Positions 23,847-35,130 of a stretch of DNA of 64,000 nt are shown here, piece by piece. This DNA is from Streptomyces marokkonensis. Its GTDB lineage: Bacteria; Actinomycetota; Actinomycetes; Streptomycetales; Streptomycetaceae. Positions within the stretch are counted from its first letter, which is position 1, and every line of letters starts with the position of its first letter. The stretch spans positions 124,001-188,000 of the forward strand of contig NZ_VSKS01000001.1 of the NCBI RefSeq assembly GCF_008312835.1, in the 5' to 3' direction. The position numbers were made by a program, and so were the translations under genes. The notes under the pieces are model-generated. The model saw only the letters and a list, made by a program, of their open reading frames with translations, was not told the origin of the DNA and did not search any database.

Positions 23847-25224
23847 GCTGTCGCTGACCGAAGCCTCCCGTGCGGTGCGCGCACGGGAGCTGTCCCCCGT
23901 CGAACTCACCGAATCGGTACTCGCCCGTATTGCCGCCGTCGAAGGACGGCTGGGCGCCTACGTCACCGTCGCCGCCGACGCGGCCCTGGCCGCAGCGGCC
24001 CGCGCCGAACGGGAGATCTCCGGAAGCGGACCGCGCGGGCCGCTGCACGGGATCCCCATGGCGCTCAAGGATCTGATCGACGCAGAGGGGATACCCACCA
24101 CGGCGAGCTCGCACGTCCGGGCAGGGCACGTGGCGGAACGCGACAGCCGGGTGGCCGAACGGCTCGGCGCCGCCGGGGCCGTCCTCCTGGGCAAGACGCA
24201 CACGCACGAGTTCGCCTACGGCCTGACCACTCCGCAGACGAACAACGCCTGGGACCACAGCCGGGTTGCGGGCGGGTCGAGCGGCGGCTCGGCGGTAGCT
24301 GTCGCCGCCGGCGGGGCGACGTTCGCCATGGGCACGGACACGGGCGGTTCCATCCGGGTCCCCGCGGCCCTGAACGGCGTGGTGGGCCTCAAGCCGACCT
24401 ACGGCCTGGTCCCACGCACAGGCGTGACCTCGCTGTCCTGGTCCCTGGACCACGTGGGCCCTCTCACCCGCACCGTCCAGGACGCCGCGCTGGTGCTGTC
24501 GGCGACCGCCGGGCACGACCCGCGCGACCCGGCGAGCGTGTCCGGCCCGATGCTGGACCGCTTCCCGGGCGGCGACCTGCGAGGACTGAAGGTCGGCGTA
24601 CCGCGGAACCACTACTTCGACCGGGTCACGCCCGAGGTCGAGGAGTCCGTACGCGGCGCGATCGAGCGGCTGGCGGAGCTGGGGGCGGAGCTCGTCGACG
24701 TCGAGATCCCGATGGCGCGTTACATCCAGGCCGTTCAGTGGGGGCTGATGGTTCCCGAGGCCACCGCCTACCACGAGCGGTCGCTGCGGGCCACCCCCGA
24801 CCTGTACGCGGCGGACGTTCGCATCCTGCTGGAGGCCGGCGAACTCACCTCTGCGGGCGACTACCTCCGCGCCCAGCGGGCCCGCACCATGATGCGAGAC
24901 GCCTGGGCTCGCATGTTCGACGGAATCGACGTCCTCGCCGCGCCGACGGTGCCGATGACCGCCGCCGAGGCGGGGCAGGAAGCCGTCGAGTGGGCCGACG
25001 GCACGACCGAGGCCGTGTCGGACAGCTACGTCCGCCTCTGTGCCCCAGCCAACATCACCGGCGTCCCGGCCCTCACCCTGCCGGTCGGTCACGACCGCGC
25101 CGGACTGCCGATCGGTATGCAGCTGATGGCGCGCCCCTTCCACGACGCGACGGTGCTCCGTGTGGGCCGGGTCTACGAGGAGTCGGTGGCCGGCGCGGGG
25201 CGGCTTGCTCCCCTCGCTGCCTGA
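23833..25224 (+). CDS. Amidase-signature hydrolase (AtzE/GatA type)
   Basis: A 463-residue amidase. The Ser-cisSer-Lys triad is visible: Lys79 in MALKDLID, cis-Ser about 149-150 in AGGSSGGSA, and nucleophile Ser173 in TDTGGSIRVP. Length and the C-terminal GVPALTLPVG segment agree with GatA/AtzE enzymes. It is not a tRNA amidotransferase subunit, since no gatB lies near and the small partner is AtzG-like. It should hydrolyse a small amide or carbamoyl compound. ATG 23833 overlaps the upstream gene. Control by the adjacent TetR is likely. Confidence 0.9.
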   Translation: MQPFELSLTEASRAVRARELSPVELTESVLARIAAVEGRLGAYVTVAADAALAAAARAEREISGSGPRGPLHGIPMALKDLIDAEGIPTTASSHVRAGHVAERDSRVAERLGAAGAVLLGKTHTHEFAYGLTTPQTNNAWDHSRVAGGSSGGSAVAVAAGGATFAMGTDTGGSIRVPAALNGVVGLKPTYGLVPRTGVTSLSWSLDHVGPLTRTVQDAALVLSATAGHDPRDPASVSGPMLDRFPGGDLRGLKVGVPRNHYFDRVTPEVEESVRGAIERLAELGAELVDVEIPMARYIQAVQWGLMVPEATAYHERSLRATPDLYAADVRILLEAGELTSAGDYLRAQRARTMMRDAWARMFDGIDVLAAPTVPMTAAEAGQEAVEWADGTTEAVSDSYVRLCAPANITGVPALTLPVGHDRAGLPIGMQLMARPFHDATVLRVGRVYEESVAGAGRLAPLAA

Positions 25225-25335
25225 CGGAAGGCGGACGTTCCAGCCGGCATGTGGTCGCGTCGCTGCGGGGGCGTCCGCCGTGCTCGGGCGCCCGGACACG
25301 TAGCCCCGCGGGTCGCCGACGCCGGCCACCGCCTA

Positions 25336-25354
25336 GAAGCAACAAAATCGCATT
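25336..25354. promoter_or_regulatory. Third, degenerate copy of the operator before its tetR gene
   Basis: The 19-bp sequence GAAGCAACAAAATCGCATT agrees at 13 of 19 positions with AAAGCAAACGATTCGCTTT from site 2 at the divergent promoter. It sits 13 bp before the tetR start, a position suited to autoregulation. Confidence 0.55.
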
Positions 25355-25366
25355 AAGGTGGATCGC

Positions 25367-25996
25367 ATGAGTCCCAGGCCCATGGTCCGCCCCGGCGGGC
25401 GCAGCGCACGCGTACAGGAGTCCGTCCACGCGGCGGTACGTGAACTCGTAGGGGAGGTGGGCCGCGACGCGCTCACGGTCCCGATGGTGGCCACTCGGGC
25501 GGGCGTGACCCCCTCCACGATCTACCGTCGCTGGGGCGACCTGCAGGAACTCCTGTCCGACGTGGCCGTCGAACGACTGCGCCCGGAAACTGATCCGGCC
25601 GATCTCGGAAGCCTGCGGGCCGATCTCGACGCGTGGGCGGAACAGTTCCTCGACGAGATGGCCTCGCCGCCCGGGCGCGCCTACATCCGGGACGCCCTGC
25701 TCGGCGACCCCGACGGAACCAATGCCGGTCAGTGTTCGGCGTATGCCGCAGAGCAGATCGACGTCGTGTTGGCCCGTGCGGTGCAGCGGGGGGAGCCGGT
25801 GCCCGAGACGGAACTGCTGATCGACCGTGTCGTGGCGCCGATCATGTACCGCATCCTCTTCCGCCCTGGCCGACTGGACGCCGCATACGCGCGCGAGCTC
25901 GTGACGAACGCCGTGTACGCCCAGCAGGTCGAGGCTGGCGCTCGCCCCACCCAGGCAGCCGCCCCTCGGCGCTCGAAGAAGAAGACCGACAACTGA
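25367..25996 (+). CDS. TetR-family regulator of the amidase locus
   Basis: A 209-residue protein. HTH (about 15-65): RVQESVHAAVRELVGEVGRDALTVPMVATRAGVTPSTIYRRWGDLQELL. The C-terminal domain resembles TetR_C of the AcrR-like group and ends in a basic tail RRSKKKTDN. ATG 25367 has AAGGTGG before it; GTG 25358 is in frame but would overlap that site. It lies downstream of the amidase on the same strand with its own operator-like sequence, so it likely controls the amidase, the MFS operon and itself. Confidence 0.88.
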   Translation: MSPRPMVRPGGRSARVQESVHAAVRELVGEVGRDALTVPMVATRAGVTPSTIYRRWGDLQELLSDVAVERLRPETDPADLGSLRADLDAWAEQFLDEMASPPGRAYIRDALLGDPDGTNAGQCSAYAAEQIDVVLARAVQRGEPVPETELLIDRVVAPIMYRILFRPGRLDAAYARELVTNAVYAQQVEAGARPTQAAAPRRSKKKTDN

Positions 25997-26174
25997 CCAC
26001 TCTGCTCATCGGGCGGTCCGGCCACCGGGCCGTGGAGGCCAAGCGGCTGGCTGTAGTGGCAGGGGTCCTGAACTCCTCCGTCCGGACTTCCCTGGTCCCT
26101 CTCAGGAGGACCTGCCTGGACGGGGCCCCGCGAGCCCGGCGGATCGGCCCCGACGGTTCGTGCTCCGCCGGACG

Positions 26175-26720
26175 CTACTCGGTGCGCAGCGCAGTGGCCG
26201 TACGCGCCCTGGCCGCCCAGCCGGCCGGGACCAGCGCGCCCAGCACCGCGATCACGACTCCGCTCAGCCCCCAGCAGGGGCAGCTGAACGGGCTCGTACG
26301 ACGAGGAACGTCCTGGGCTCGGCCGACTTGAAGTCGGCCATGTCCGCGTGGATCTCCAGCCGGCTGCCCGGCGTGTCGAAGGACTCGCCCACGATCCGCA
26401 GGTTCGCGGTCTTCTTCTCGTAGGTCACCCGCACCGCGTCACCGAGCTTGGTGCTGGTCCTTTCCAGGAAGCGCGAGGGCACCACGAACTGTCCTTTACC
26501 AGTGATCCAGCGCCCGGAGATCATCTCGTAGCCGCCGGAACGCGAATCGCCCTCGTAGAGGCCGGCCTGGATCGATCCTGAGACCCCGGCCACGGTGACC
26601 TCGGTCTGGATCTTGCCGTAGTACGACTCCGTGCCCGGCTGCGACGTGACGGCGGCCCGCACCGTCGCCGGTTCGGCGACCTTTGGCTTCTTTGACGTGC
26701 TCGCCGCGCTGTTCTCCACG
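26175..26720 (-). pseudogene. Broken FtsX/MacB-type ABC permease
   Basis: Two pieces of one permease remain. The upstream piece (about 26720-26290) encodes the periplasmic-domain sequence YYGKIQTEVTVAGVSGSIQAG...NLRIVGESFDTPG. The downstream piece (about 26290-26175) encodes the last membrane helix GLSGVVIAVLGALVPAGWAAR and the characteristic end RTATALRTE. The N-terminal helix, most of the middle and a shared frame are missing, so an internal deletion joined the two at about 26280. The DNA-level ORF starting at 26806 is therefore not a real gene. Confidence 0.75.
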
Positions 26721-26757
26721 GGAGGTTCCCGATGGGGCCGCCGCAGTAGCGTCCACG

Positions 26758-26772
26758 CTCGAAAGTTTCGAG
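26758..26772. promoter_or_regulatory. CGAAA-N-TTTCG palindrome near the GH11 xylanase
   Basis: CTCGAAAGTTTCGAG has perfect 7-bp arms around one central base. A CGAAACTTTCG-type palindrome has been reported upstream of Streptomyces xylanase genes, from memory. It is 340 bp before the GH11 start and close to the broken permease, so it may act at a distance or be a relic. Confidence 0.55.
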
Positions 26773-26891
26773 TGTCAAGCACATGCTTTCGTTGTGTCCC
26801 CTTCATGCCTCATCTCGTCCCTCGCAAGGTTTCGCGCGAGGGACGGCTTGAGCAGCGAAGACGTACTTGCCAAGACCTCTTCTGGTGAAAA

Positions 26892-26925
26892 ACATGTTTC
26901 CGAAAGGATGCCGAAAGTATTGACA
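26892..26925 (+). promoter_or_regulatory. Promoter-proximal element of the GH11 xylanase
   Basis: ACATGTTTC (26892-26900), CGAAAG (26901-26906), CGAAAG (26912-26917), then GTATTGACA (26917-26925) containing the -35 hexamer TTGACA. The same ACATGTTTC and GTATTGAC(A/G) words recur before the GH62 and, in part, GH10 genes. No good -10 box follows. Confidence 0.55.
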
Positions 26926-27111
26926 GGGTCATGGTGTTCTACGAAAACTGTGGCCACCGAACGACAGGAGACCGTCGTTCCCCTCGCGTCATGTGACCGG
27001 GGAGGGCGGTCGGTCGTTGCGGCATGACGACGGGTGATCCCCGCCGTGTTCCATGCAAGGCCGCGGGCAGCGGAAGCCGCCCGCCCCCACCAGCCTTCAT
27101 CGGGAGAACGC

Positions 27112-27822
27112 ATGCAGAAGGACCAGATCCAGCAGAACCCCGCTTCCCTCAGTGGCTTGAGCCGACGAGGCTTCCTCGGCGGCGCCGGCACCGTAGCGCT
27201 CGCCACCGCGTCCGGACTGCTGCTGCCCGGCACCGCCCACGCCGCCACCACCATCACCACCAACCAGACCGGCTACGACGGCATGTACTACTCGTTCTGG
27301 ACCGACGGCGGCGGCTCCGTCTCCATGACGCTCAACGGCGGCGGCAGTTACAGCACCCGGTGGACCAACTGCGGCAACTTCGTCGCCGGCAAGGGCTGGA
27401 GCACCGGCGGGCGTAGGACGGTCCGCTACACCGGCTACTTCAACCCGTCGGGCAACGGCTACGGCTGCCTCTACGGCTGGACATCGAACCCGCTGGTGGA
27501 GTACTACATCGTCGACAACTGGGGCAGCTACCGGCCCACCGGCGAGTACAGGGGCACCGTCCACAGCGACGGCGGCACGTACGACATCTACAAGACGACG
27601 CGGTACAACGCCCCCTCCGTCGAGGGCACCCGCACCTTCGACCAGTACTGGAGCGTCCGGCAGTCGAAGGTGACCAGCGGCTCCGGCACCATCACCACTG
27701 GCAACCACTTCGACGCCTGGGCGCGCGCGGGTATGAACATGGGTCAGTTCAGGTACTACATGATCATGGCCACCGAGGGTTACCGGAGCAGCGGAAGCTC
27801 GAACATCACGGTCAGCGGCTGA
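27112..27822 (+). CDS. xlnC: GH11 endo-1,4-beta-xylanase, Tat-exported (XlnC-like)
   Basis: A 236-residue secreted xylanase. The signal peptide has a twin-arginine motif SRRGFLGG and ends AHA-A at about residue 45. The GH11 jelly-roll holds nucleophile Glu in [12 protein letters not shown] and acid/base Glu in [10 protein letters not shown]. There is no carbohydrate-binding module, which together with the Tat signal matches S. lividans XlnC rather than XlnB. It cuts internal bonds of xylan. ATG 27112 follows CGGGAGA. It is isolated from the GH10/GH62 pair by a block of broken genes but shares promoter words with them. Confidence 0.95.
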   Translation: MQKDQIQQNPASLSGLSRRGFLGGAGTVALATASGLLLPGTAHAATTITTNQTGYDGMYYSFWTDGGGSVSMTLNGGGSYSTRWTNCGNFVAGKGWSTGGRRTVRYTGYFNPSGNGYGCLYGWTSNPLVEYYIVDNWGSYRPTGEYRGTVHSDGGTYDIYKTTRYNAPSVEGTRTFDQYWSVRQSKVTSGSGTITTGNHFDAWARAGMNMGQFRYYMIMATEGYRSSGSSNITVSG

Positions 27823-27841
27823 CCTCCGTCCGGCGAACGAC

Positions 27842-27880
27842 CGGCTGCGGGTTCCGTCCTCGTGGCGGGTCCCGCAGCCG
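27842..27880 (+). terminator. Hairpin after the GH11 gene
   Basis: CGGCTGCGGG (27842-27851) and CCCGCAGCCG (27871-27880) form a perfect 10-bp stem 20 bp after the stop. Confidence 0.7.
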
Positions 27881-27901
27881 TGGCGAACTCGACACCGCGG
27901 T

Positions 27902-27932
27902 GGGGGCACCCCCGGCCGAAGGCTGGGGGAGG
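27902..27932. repeat. Dispersed Streptomyces intergenic hairpin repeat
   Basis: GGGGGCACCCCCGGCCGAAG followed by GCTGGGGGAGG. Very similar GGGGGCACC...GGGGGAGG elements are scattered through Streptomyces intergenic DNA, from general experience. It marks the left edge of the broken-gene block. Confidence 0.5.
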
Positions 27933-27934
27933 CC

Positions 27935-28046
27935 GACCGGTTCGACAAACAGCACCTCCACACGGCGGTCGGCGACATCCCACCCCACGAGCACGAGACC
28001 CACCACTACGCTCGACACCAACCCCCAACCGGCAGCCGGAGTCAAC
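27935..28046 (+). mobile_element. C-terminal remnant of an IS3-family transposase
   Basis: The frame from 27935 reads DRFDKQHLHTAVGDIPPHEHETHHYARHQ. This matches the end of IS3/IS407-type transposases (RLH-x-ALGDIPPAEYE-x-x-Y), the part following the last catalytic Glu. The rest of the gene and any IS ends are missing. The frame runs on, without a stop, into the next broken gene, so this is a fusion of fragments. Confidence 0.6.
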
Positions 28047-28067
28047 GCATAGAGCCTCCACCGGTCC

Positions 28068-28797
28068 CGGATTGGTTCAGGTCCCTGCCCGGATGGTTCG
28101 GCATCCTCACCGCGATCGCCCAGGGTGCCTCCACGCCCACGAAGGTCGGTGCGGCCCTGGAGCGTCAACGCGACGCCGTGAGCCATCCGTTGGACGTGCT
28201 GGAGTCCACGGGCTACATCCAGCGTGAGCAGGACATCCTGCGGCCCCGACACCCGGTCATCACGCTTGCCGGCCCGTCATCCGCTTCAACCAGCCCATCG
28301 CCCTGCCCCAAGCCGCCACGGTCGAGCAGGGTTTCGCGGAACAGGCATGGCAGGCCGCCGCACCGACCTTCAACTCCAAGATCCTGGGTCCACATTTCGA
28401 GGACCTCGCCCGCATCTTCACCCGCCGCTACGCACACGCGCTCCTCCCCGGGGGCCTGCCGGGCCCGGTCGGCACCACCGAGGTCGCCGACCCGGCGGCC
28501 CGTACCAAGCACGAGGTCGACGTCATCGCCCTCGCCCTGGGCGAGCGTCCGCAGGCGCCGCGCGCTCGGATCGCCCTGATCGGCGAGGCCCAGGCCACCG
28601 CCGCTCGCCGCGGAACCGGCGATCTGCAACGCCTGGAGCGCATCCGAAGCCTGCTCACCGACCGCGGCTACGACACGACGGGCGCCACGCTGGCCTTGTT
28701 CTCTCTCCACGGCTTCTGTCCCGACCTGGTTGACGCCGTGGCTCGGTGTGATGATCTCCTGCTGGTCGACCTGCCGGGTCTTTACGGGATCGGGTAG
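28068..28797 (+). pseudogene. Frameshifted C-terminal half of an AAA ATPase (DUF234 type)
   Basis: The first part reads DWFRSLPGWFGILTAIAQGASTPTKVGAALERQ...LDVLESTGYIQREQDILRP, a winged-helix segment. A frame change at about 28265-28275 follows. The remainder reads PVIRFNQPIALPQAATVEQGF...TKHEVDVIALALGE...IGEAQATA...LFSLHGFCPDLVDAV and ends at TAG 28795-28797. This is the C-terminal region of prokaryotic ATPases of the archaeal-type family, with its nuclease-like EVDVIAL strand. The ATP-binding half is absent. Confidence 0.7.
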
Positions 28798-29058
28798 CCA
28801 AACAACTTGGAGACTCGTCCCAGCCCTTCGACCGGCACGTTCGAAGAGCGCGAACTTGACTTGGGGGACTAGGAGTTGCCCTTCGGCCCGTTCCTCGCGC
28901 TGCGACTGCGGGTGCGTACGCCCCGTTCGGCTCCGTCCCACCAGAACGCCCGCCCTCGGCCCTTGCCGCCGCCTCGCCAACGCTCTCGTGATCCGGGGTC
29001 GACTGCGCTGCGGCGCTGATCTCCTCCGCTCCTCCAGCCCCCGCCGGATCGGTCCTGC

Positions 29059-29262
29059 TCAGGCACCGGCCGGTGGCGAGGCGCTGTCCGGCTCGTCCCC
29101 GGTCCGGCCCTGCTCGTCGCGCACGAGGGACCGGCCGAACGCGGTGAGCCGTGCCACCGCGTCCACATCGGGCTCCGCGCGGCGGGCCAGCGCGCTGCGG
29201 ATCTCCTGGTAGACCGATGCTTCCAGACCACACCGCCGGCAGTCCTCCAGGTGGACCACGAC
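29059..29262 (-). pseudogene. Truncated anti-sigma-factor-like gene
   Basis: The minus strand reads VVVHLEDCRRCGLEASVYQEIRSALARR...AVARLTAFGRSLV to a stop at 29059-29061. HLExCxxCxxE is the second half of the zinc-finger anti-sigma domain (HxxxCxxC). The start and first ligand are gone: homology stops at about 29262, exactly where homology on the other strand to an oxidoreductase begins. Confidence 0.55.
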
Positions 29263-29266
29263 CCCC

Positions 29267-29682
29267 GACGGCGACCGCGTGCTCGTACGCCTCGCCACCG
29301 CCGACGGTCCTCGCGAGGTGCTCGCCGACCACGTCGTCTCGCTCACCGGCTACACCGGCGACCACACCCTCTACCGTCAGCTCCAGGTCCACGAGTGCTA
29401 CGCCACCGGCGCCCCCATGAACCTCTCCGCCGCCCTGCTCGGCGCGGCGGGCTGGGCGACTGCCTCGCCCAGCCCGCCACCGGCATCGCCCAGCTCCGCA
29501 GCCCCGAGCCCGACTGCTTCATCCTGGATGCCAAGTCCTACGGCCGCCTGAACACCTTCCTGCTGCGCACCGGCTACCAGCAGGTCGACGAGATCGCCGC
29601 CGGGTACGCGGCGACGGATCCCCGCACCGTCCGTCCGGGCCACGGCCGGACTCCGCGTACCTCACCGGCCCGCCCGGCGTGA
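29267..29682 (+). pseudogene. Truncated, frameshifted flavoprotein oxidoreductase
   Basis: The first frame reads DGDRVLVRLATADGPREVLADHVVSLTGYTGDHTLYRQLQVHECYATGAPMNLSAALLGAAG. A frame change at about 29452 restores DCLAQPATGIAQLRSPEPDCFILDAKSYGRLNTFLLRTGYQQVDEIAAGYAA. It is like the C-terminal third of NAD(P)/FAD-dependent oxidoreductases, from remembered pattern. The FAD- and NADP-binding parts are missing. Confidence 0.55.
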
Positions 29683-29725
29683 TCGTTTTCCGTGCCCGGT
29701 GGGCCAACGAGCATGGCGATCGCGA

Positions 29726-29752
29726 GGGTCGCCGCCGGCACGGCGGCGACCC
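29726..29752. terminator. Hairpin beyond the GH10 gene
   Basis: GGGTCGCCGCCG (29726-29737) and CGGCGGCGACCC (29741-29752) make a perfect 12-bp stem with a 3-nt loop, 89 bp beyond the stop of the minus-strand GH10 gene. Confidence 0.6.
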
Positions 29753-29840
29753 GGGACCGTCAACGATGTCTTCCTGGAGGGGCGGGAGAAGCCGCACCGC
29801 AGGCCGTCATCGCTTCGCCCTTCGCTCGTGGCAGGTCCCC

Positions 29841-31526
<1,686 letters not shown>

Positions 31527-31654
31527 ATGCTCCGATGGGTCGGGTGGTGCGCCCCCGGCGGCGCCGTCGGCGGGGGCGTCGGCTCGGGCGTCACGTGGGG
31601 TGGGGCTCGGTCATGTGCCGTGCGGCATACGCCCTTTCACCCGGATGCGGCCGC

Positions 31655-33280
<1,626 letters not shown>

Positions 33281-33313
33281 CCTTCCGCCTGCTGACCGGC
33301 ACTCACCGCCTTC

Positions 33314-33348
33314 GAGGAACCCCGGCCGTGCGGCGGCCGGGGTTCCTC
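33314..33348. terminator. Hairpin after abfB
   Basis: GAGGAACCCCGGCCG (33314-33328) and CGGCCGGGGTTCCTC (33334-33348) form a perfect 15-bp stem with a 5-nt loop, 34 bp after the stop. Confidence 0.88.
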
Positions 33349-33427
33349 CCGTCGGTGGACCGGCCCGGTCCGGGAAGCGGACGGGTCCGGACCGGCCGAA
33401 AGCCGTCCGTCGTGGTCCGGGCGGTCG

Positions 33428-33433
33428 TAGCGT
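33428..33433 (+). promoter_or_regulatory. -10 box of a leaderless resistance gene
   Basis: TAGCGT ends 7 nt before GTG 33440 with no ribosome site between, so the mRNA should begin at the start codon. Confidence 0.55.
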
Positions 33434-33439
33434 CGAGCT

Positions 33440-34003
33440 GTGACCACTGTTGACGACTCCTCCTACCGGTACCGCAACGCCGTCCCCGAGGACGCCGAAG
33501 CCATCGAGGCCCTGGACGGCTCCTTCACCACCGGCACGGTCTTCGAGGTGACCGTGACAGGGGACGGGTTCACGCTGCGCGAGATTCCGGTGGACCCGCC
33601 CCTGACCAAGGTGTTCGGCGGGGAGGAGGACGACGAGGACGACGAGGACCGTGCGGACTCCCGCACCTTCGTCGCCCACGGGGCCGCCGGCGGCCTGGCC
33701 GGGTTCGTCGTCGTCTCGTACTCCGGGTGGAACCGTCGGTTGACCGTCGAGGACATCGAGATCGCCCCGGAGCACCGGGGGCGGGGGGTCGGCCGGACGC
33801 TGATGGGGCTCGCGGTGGAGTTCGCCCGTGAACGGGGTGCCGGGCACCTCTGGCTGGAGGTCACCAACGTCAACGCGCCCGCCATCCACGCCTACCGGCA
33901 CATGGGCTTCGCCTTCTGCGGGCTGGACACCGCCCTGTACGAGGGCACCCCCTCCGAGGGCGAGCAGGCGCTGTTCATGAGCATGCCCCTGCCTCCGGGC
34001 TGA
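33440..34003 (+). CDS. GNAT acetyltransferase, streptothricin/nourseothricin resistance type
   Basis: A 187-residue N-acetyltransferase very close to my memory of nourseothricin acetyltransferase (Nat1) of S. noursei. Shared segments are FTLREIPVDPPLTKVF, an acidic insert EEDDEDDED, SRTFVAHG, VEDIEIAPEHRGRGVGRTLMGLA (acetyl-CoA loop RGRGVG), LWLEVTNVNAPAIHAYRHMGF and CGLDTALYEGT. It should acetylate the beta-lysine of streptothricins. No streptothricin biosynthesis gene is visible in the window, so it is a free-standing resistance gene. It is likely leaderless. Confidence 0.88.
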   Translation: MTTVDDSSYRYRNAVPEDAEAIEALDGSFTTGTVFEVTVTGDGFTLREIPVDPPLTKVFGGEEDDEDDEDRADSRTFVAHGAAGGLAGFVVVSYSGWNRRLTVEDIEIAPEHRGRGVGRTLMGLAVEFARERGAGHLWLEVTNVNAPAIHAYRHMGFAFCGLDTALYEGTPSEGEQALFMSMPLPPG

Positions 34004-34042
34004 CAGCAGGGGCACACGGGCGGGGTGGCAGCCGATGCTCCG

Positions 34043-34495
34043 TCAGGGTGCCAGTTCGATGGCGATCTCGGGCGGCTGCTGCAGGGTGTTGTGGACCGTG
34101 CAGTGCGAGGCCACGGCCAGCAGACCCGCGCGGCGCTGCTCGGGCAGCTCCGGCGGCGGGTCGATCACGAGGCGCAGGGCCGTCACACGGGCCGGCCGGT
34201 CGGTGGCCATGGTGAACTCGGTGCGGACCCGCAGTCCGGTGCGGGGCAGCCCGTGCCGGTGGAGGTAACGGCCCGCGTAGAACGCCACGCAGGTGGCCAG
34301 TGACGCCGCGAAGAACTCGGTCGGGGTGGGCGCGGTGTCCGTGCCTCCCGCCTCCAGCGGCTGGTCGACCCGGAGGCGGTGTCCGCGGACGTCCACCGTG
34401 TAGGCGTCCCCCTCGGCGTGGGTGACCTCGAGACGGTGCACGTCCACGGGCTGCGGGCGGTGCGTGCCGAGAGTCTGCGGTGTGCTGCCGGTCAT
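34043..34495 (-). CDS. OsmC-family peroxiredoxin-like protein
   Basis: A 150-residue OsmC/Ohr-fold protein. It has two separated cysteines as in the family, one in LATCVAFYAGRYL and one in ASHCTVHNTL, plus an Arg in GLRVRTEF. It reduces organic hydroperoxides or persulfides. It begins MTGSTPQTLGTHRP; the longer frame upstream was rejected because it lacks homology and an initiation signal. It converges on the acetyltransferase gene and is upstream, in reading order, of nothing else on its strand. Confidence 0.87.
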   Translation of the reverse strand: MTGSTPQTLGTHRPQPVDVHRLEVTHAEGDAYTVDVRGHRLRVDQPLEAGGTDTAPTPTEFFAASLATCVAFYAGRYLHRHGLPRTGLRVRTEFTMATDRPARVTALRLVIDPPPELPEQRRAGLLAVASHCTVHNTLQQPPEIAIELAP

Positions 34496-34684
34496 GGCCG
34501 GGCCCCCTTCGATGGTGTCGGTCCCCCGGATACCAGTCGACCACCGGGGGCGGTCCGCCGCGAGGGGCCGACGGGGTACGACGGGGGCCGTTCGGCTCTC
34601 GTGCACGCCGTCCCGGGCGATATACCCTGCCCGGTATCGGTCGAGACGGTCGCCGAACCGGTGCGGGCAGCCGTCGGCGCCCGC

Positions 34685-34978
34685 TCAGGACGCGGAGGAG
34701 GCCTCCCGGGCCGGCCCGACCGGCCCGGCACCCCGCTCGGCCAGGCCCGCGTGCCGGAGGAGCAGGTCCGCCAGGTCACGTGCCTCGCCCGCGGTGAGCG
34801 CCGCCCACGTTCCCGGTTCACCGCCCCGGTCCGGGCCCACGTCCAGGGCGATCCGGTCGATGGGCCGCTCCGCGGACGCGAGCCGCAGGCGCCGCACGGC
34901 GATCCTGCGCCCGCAGGTCGTCACGATGCCGCCGCCCCCGCTCGTGGGGGGCAGGTGGTCAGGTCCTGCCGTCTTCAT
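34685..34978 (-). CDS. Small hypothetical protein (97 aa)
   Basis: Reads MKTAGPDHLPPTSGGGGIVTT and ends with LTAGEARDLADLLLRHAGLAERG, a pattern seen in short Streptomyces proteins of unknown role. AAGGAGC precedes ATG 34978. It has one Cys and no membrane helix. It lies between osmC and the methyltransferase on the same strand but with gaps of about 150-190 bp, so operon membership is uncertain. Confidence 0.55.
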   Translation of the reverse strand: MKTAGPDHLPPTSGGGGIVTTCGRRIAVRRLRLASAERPIDRIALDVGPDRGGEPGTWAALTAGEARDLADLLLRHAGLAERGAGPVGPAREASSAS

Positions 34979-35130
34979 CGCTCTCACGCTCCTTGCCGGG
35001 TTACGGTGACGGTCCCCGGCGGGTCTCGCCGCGGCTGCCCTGCCCGACGGGGCACAAGGAACAGCGCCCGGCGCGCCCGCGTTGTTCCCCGGCGCGGGCA
35101 GTGCTCCGGCCGGTGGACGCGCCGGCGGCG

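Noticed and set aside
26264-26806. Intact 180-residue gene
   Set aside because: Content is an internal piece of an FtsX permease with an artificial start and end; treated as a pseudogene.
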